DNA from: Candidatus Sumerlaeota bacterium
GTDB taxonomy: Bacteria > Sumerlaeota > T1SED10-198M
Length of the DNA: 6,246 nucleotides
Direction of reading: 5' to 3'
NCBI GenBank assembly: GCA_003554345.1
Contig: PWGE01000056.1
Location: 1 to 6,246, forward strand
The notes under the pieces are model-generated. The model was not told the origin of the DNA and searched no databases. It saw only the letters and a program-made list of their open reading frames with translations. Shown piece after piece: positions 6,166-6,246 of this stretch. Positions within the stretch are counted from its first letter, which is position 1. Each line of letters begins with the position of its first letter. Both the position numbers and the translations under genes were made by a program.

Positions 6166-6246
6166 CTCCCGGGTTGCAATTTAGCAGGGCAGACACGCAG
6201 GTCTGCCCCTGCGGCTGAAATGATCGGGGAGATTAATACCGGCAAT
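6166..6246 (+). repeat. Repeat module 2, copy B with full palindrome, cut by window edge
   Basis: This copy begins CTCCCGGGTTGCAA and ends in ATACCGGCA like copy A. It also contains both palindrome arms: GCAGGGCAGAC (6184-6194) and GTCTGCCCCTGC (6201-6212) around loop ACGCAG, an 11-bp stem with one bulged base. The element may continue past the window. Confidence 0.6.

Larger units (their letters stand above)
5458..6246. other. Gene-free, repeat-rich intergenic region
   Basis: No open frame here has a ribosome site, a family motif or a sensible length. All the longer frames read through the repeats listed separately. Two further near-identical stretches occur: AGAAAGCAGAAAAT at 5517-5530 and again at 5707-5720. 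The region looks like decayed, modular intergenic repeat DNA. No transposase, terminal inverted repeats with target duplication, or RNA gene is visible. Confidence 0.6.

Noticed and set aside
6060-6245. Minus-strand frame with GADLRVCP
   Set aside because: GADLRVCP is the shadow translation of the module 2 palindrome. The frame has no start signal and is made of repeat sequence.
5551-6246. CRISPR array
   Set aside because: Repeat copies are diverged, unevenly spaced and modular. There are no regular repeats with unique spacers of constant length.

Overview
The window carries four protein genes, all on the minus strand, and one long gene-free stretch rich in short repeats at its right end. 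It looks like bacterial chromosomal DNA of moderate GC. Most starts have a clear Shine-Dalgarno sequence, and two have TATAAT-type -10 boxes upstream. The lineage cannot be fixed from the sequence. The divergent EF-G, the short PiT transporter paired with a DUF47 partner, and the intergenic 'GGTCTGCCCCT' and 'GAGACGCAA..TTGCGTCTC' palindromes would fit a Gram-negative anaerobe such as a Desulfobacterota, Planctomycetota or candidate-phylum member. That is only an impression.

Read in the direction of transcription (right to left), 5359-4181 encodes a 392-residue soluble protein built from about six helical-hairpin repeats. It is probably an (alpha/alpha)6-toroid, six-hairpin-glycosidase-like protein of unknown substrate. 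A 281-bp intergenic region with a promoter follows. Next comes a likely operon: a PiT-family inorganic phosphate transporter (3899-2964), a 185-bp spacer, a DUF47/PhoU-like partner protein (2778-2128), a 35-bp spacer, and an EF-G paralogue (2092-50). PiT and its DUF47 partner are a well-known pair for low-affinity phosphate uptake. The EF-G behind them is unusual. Its GTPase motifs are intact, but both loops at the tip of domain IV, which enter the ribosomal decoding centre during translocation, have lost the canonical residues. This points to a specialised EF-G (recycling, starvation or another alternative role) rather than the housekeeping translocase.

The transporter operon and the 392-aa gene share a nearly identical promoter-proximal module on the minus strand: GTTGC(A/T)TTTAAAGGAG, then 6-7 nt, then TATAAT. 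The two genes may therefore be co-regulated, or the module may be a common promoter form of this organism.

From about 5460 to the right edge there is no credible gene. The region contains copies of a modular, degenerate intergenic repeat with several palindromes. A further copy of one module lies in the opposite orientation just downstream of the EF-G stop codon at the left edge, so related repeats bracket the four genes. I saw no RNA gene, CRISPR array, insertion sequence, attachment site or convincing rho-independent terminator.
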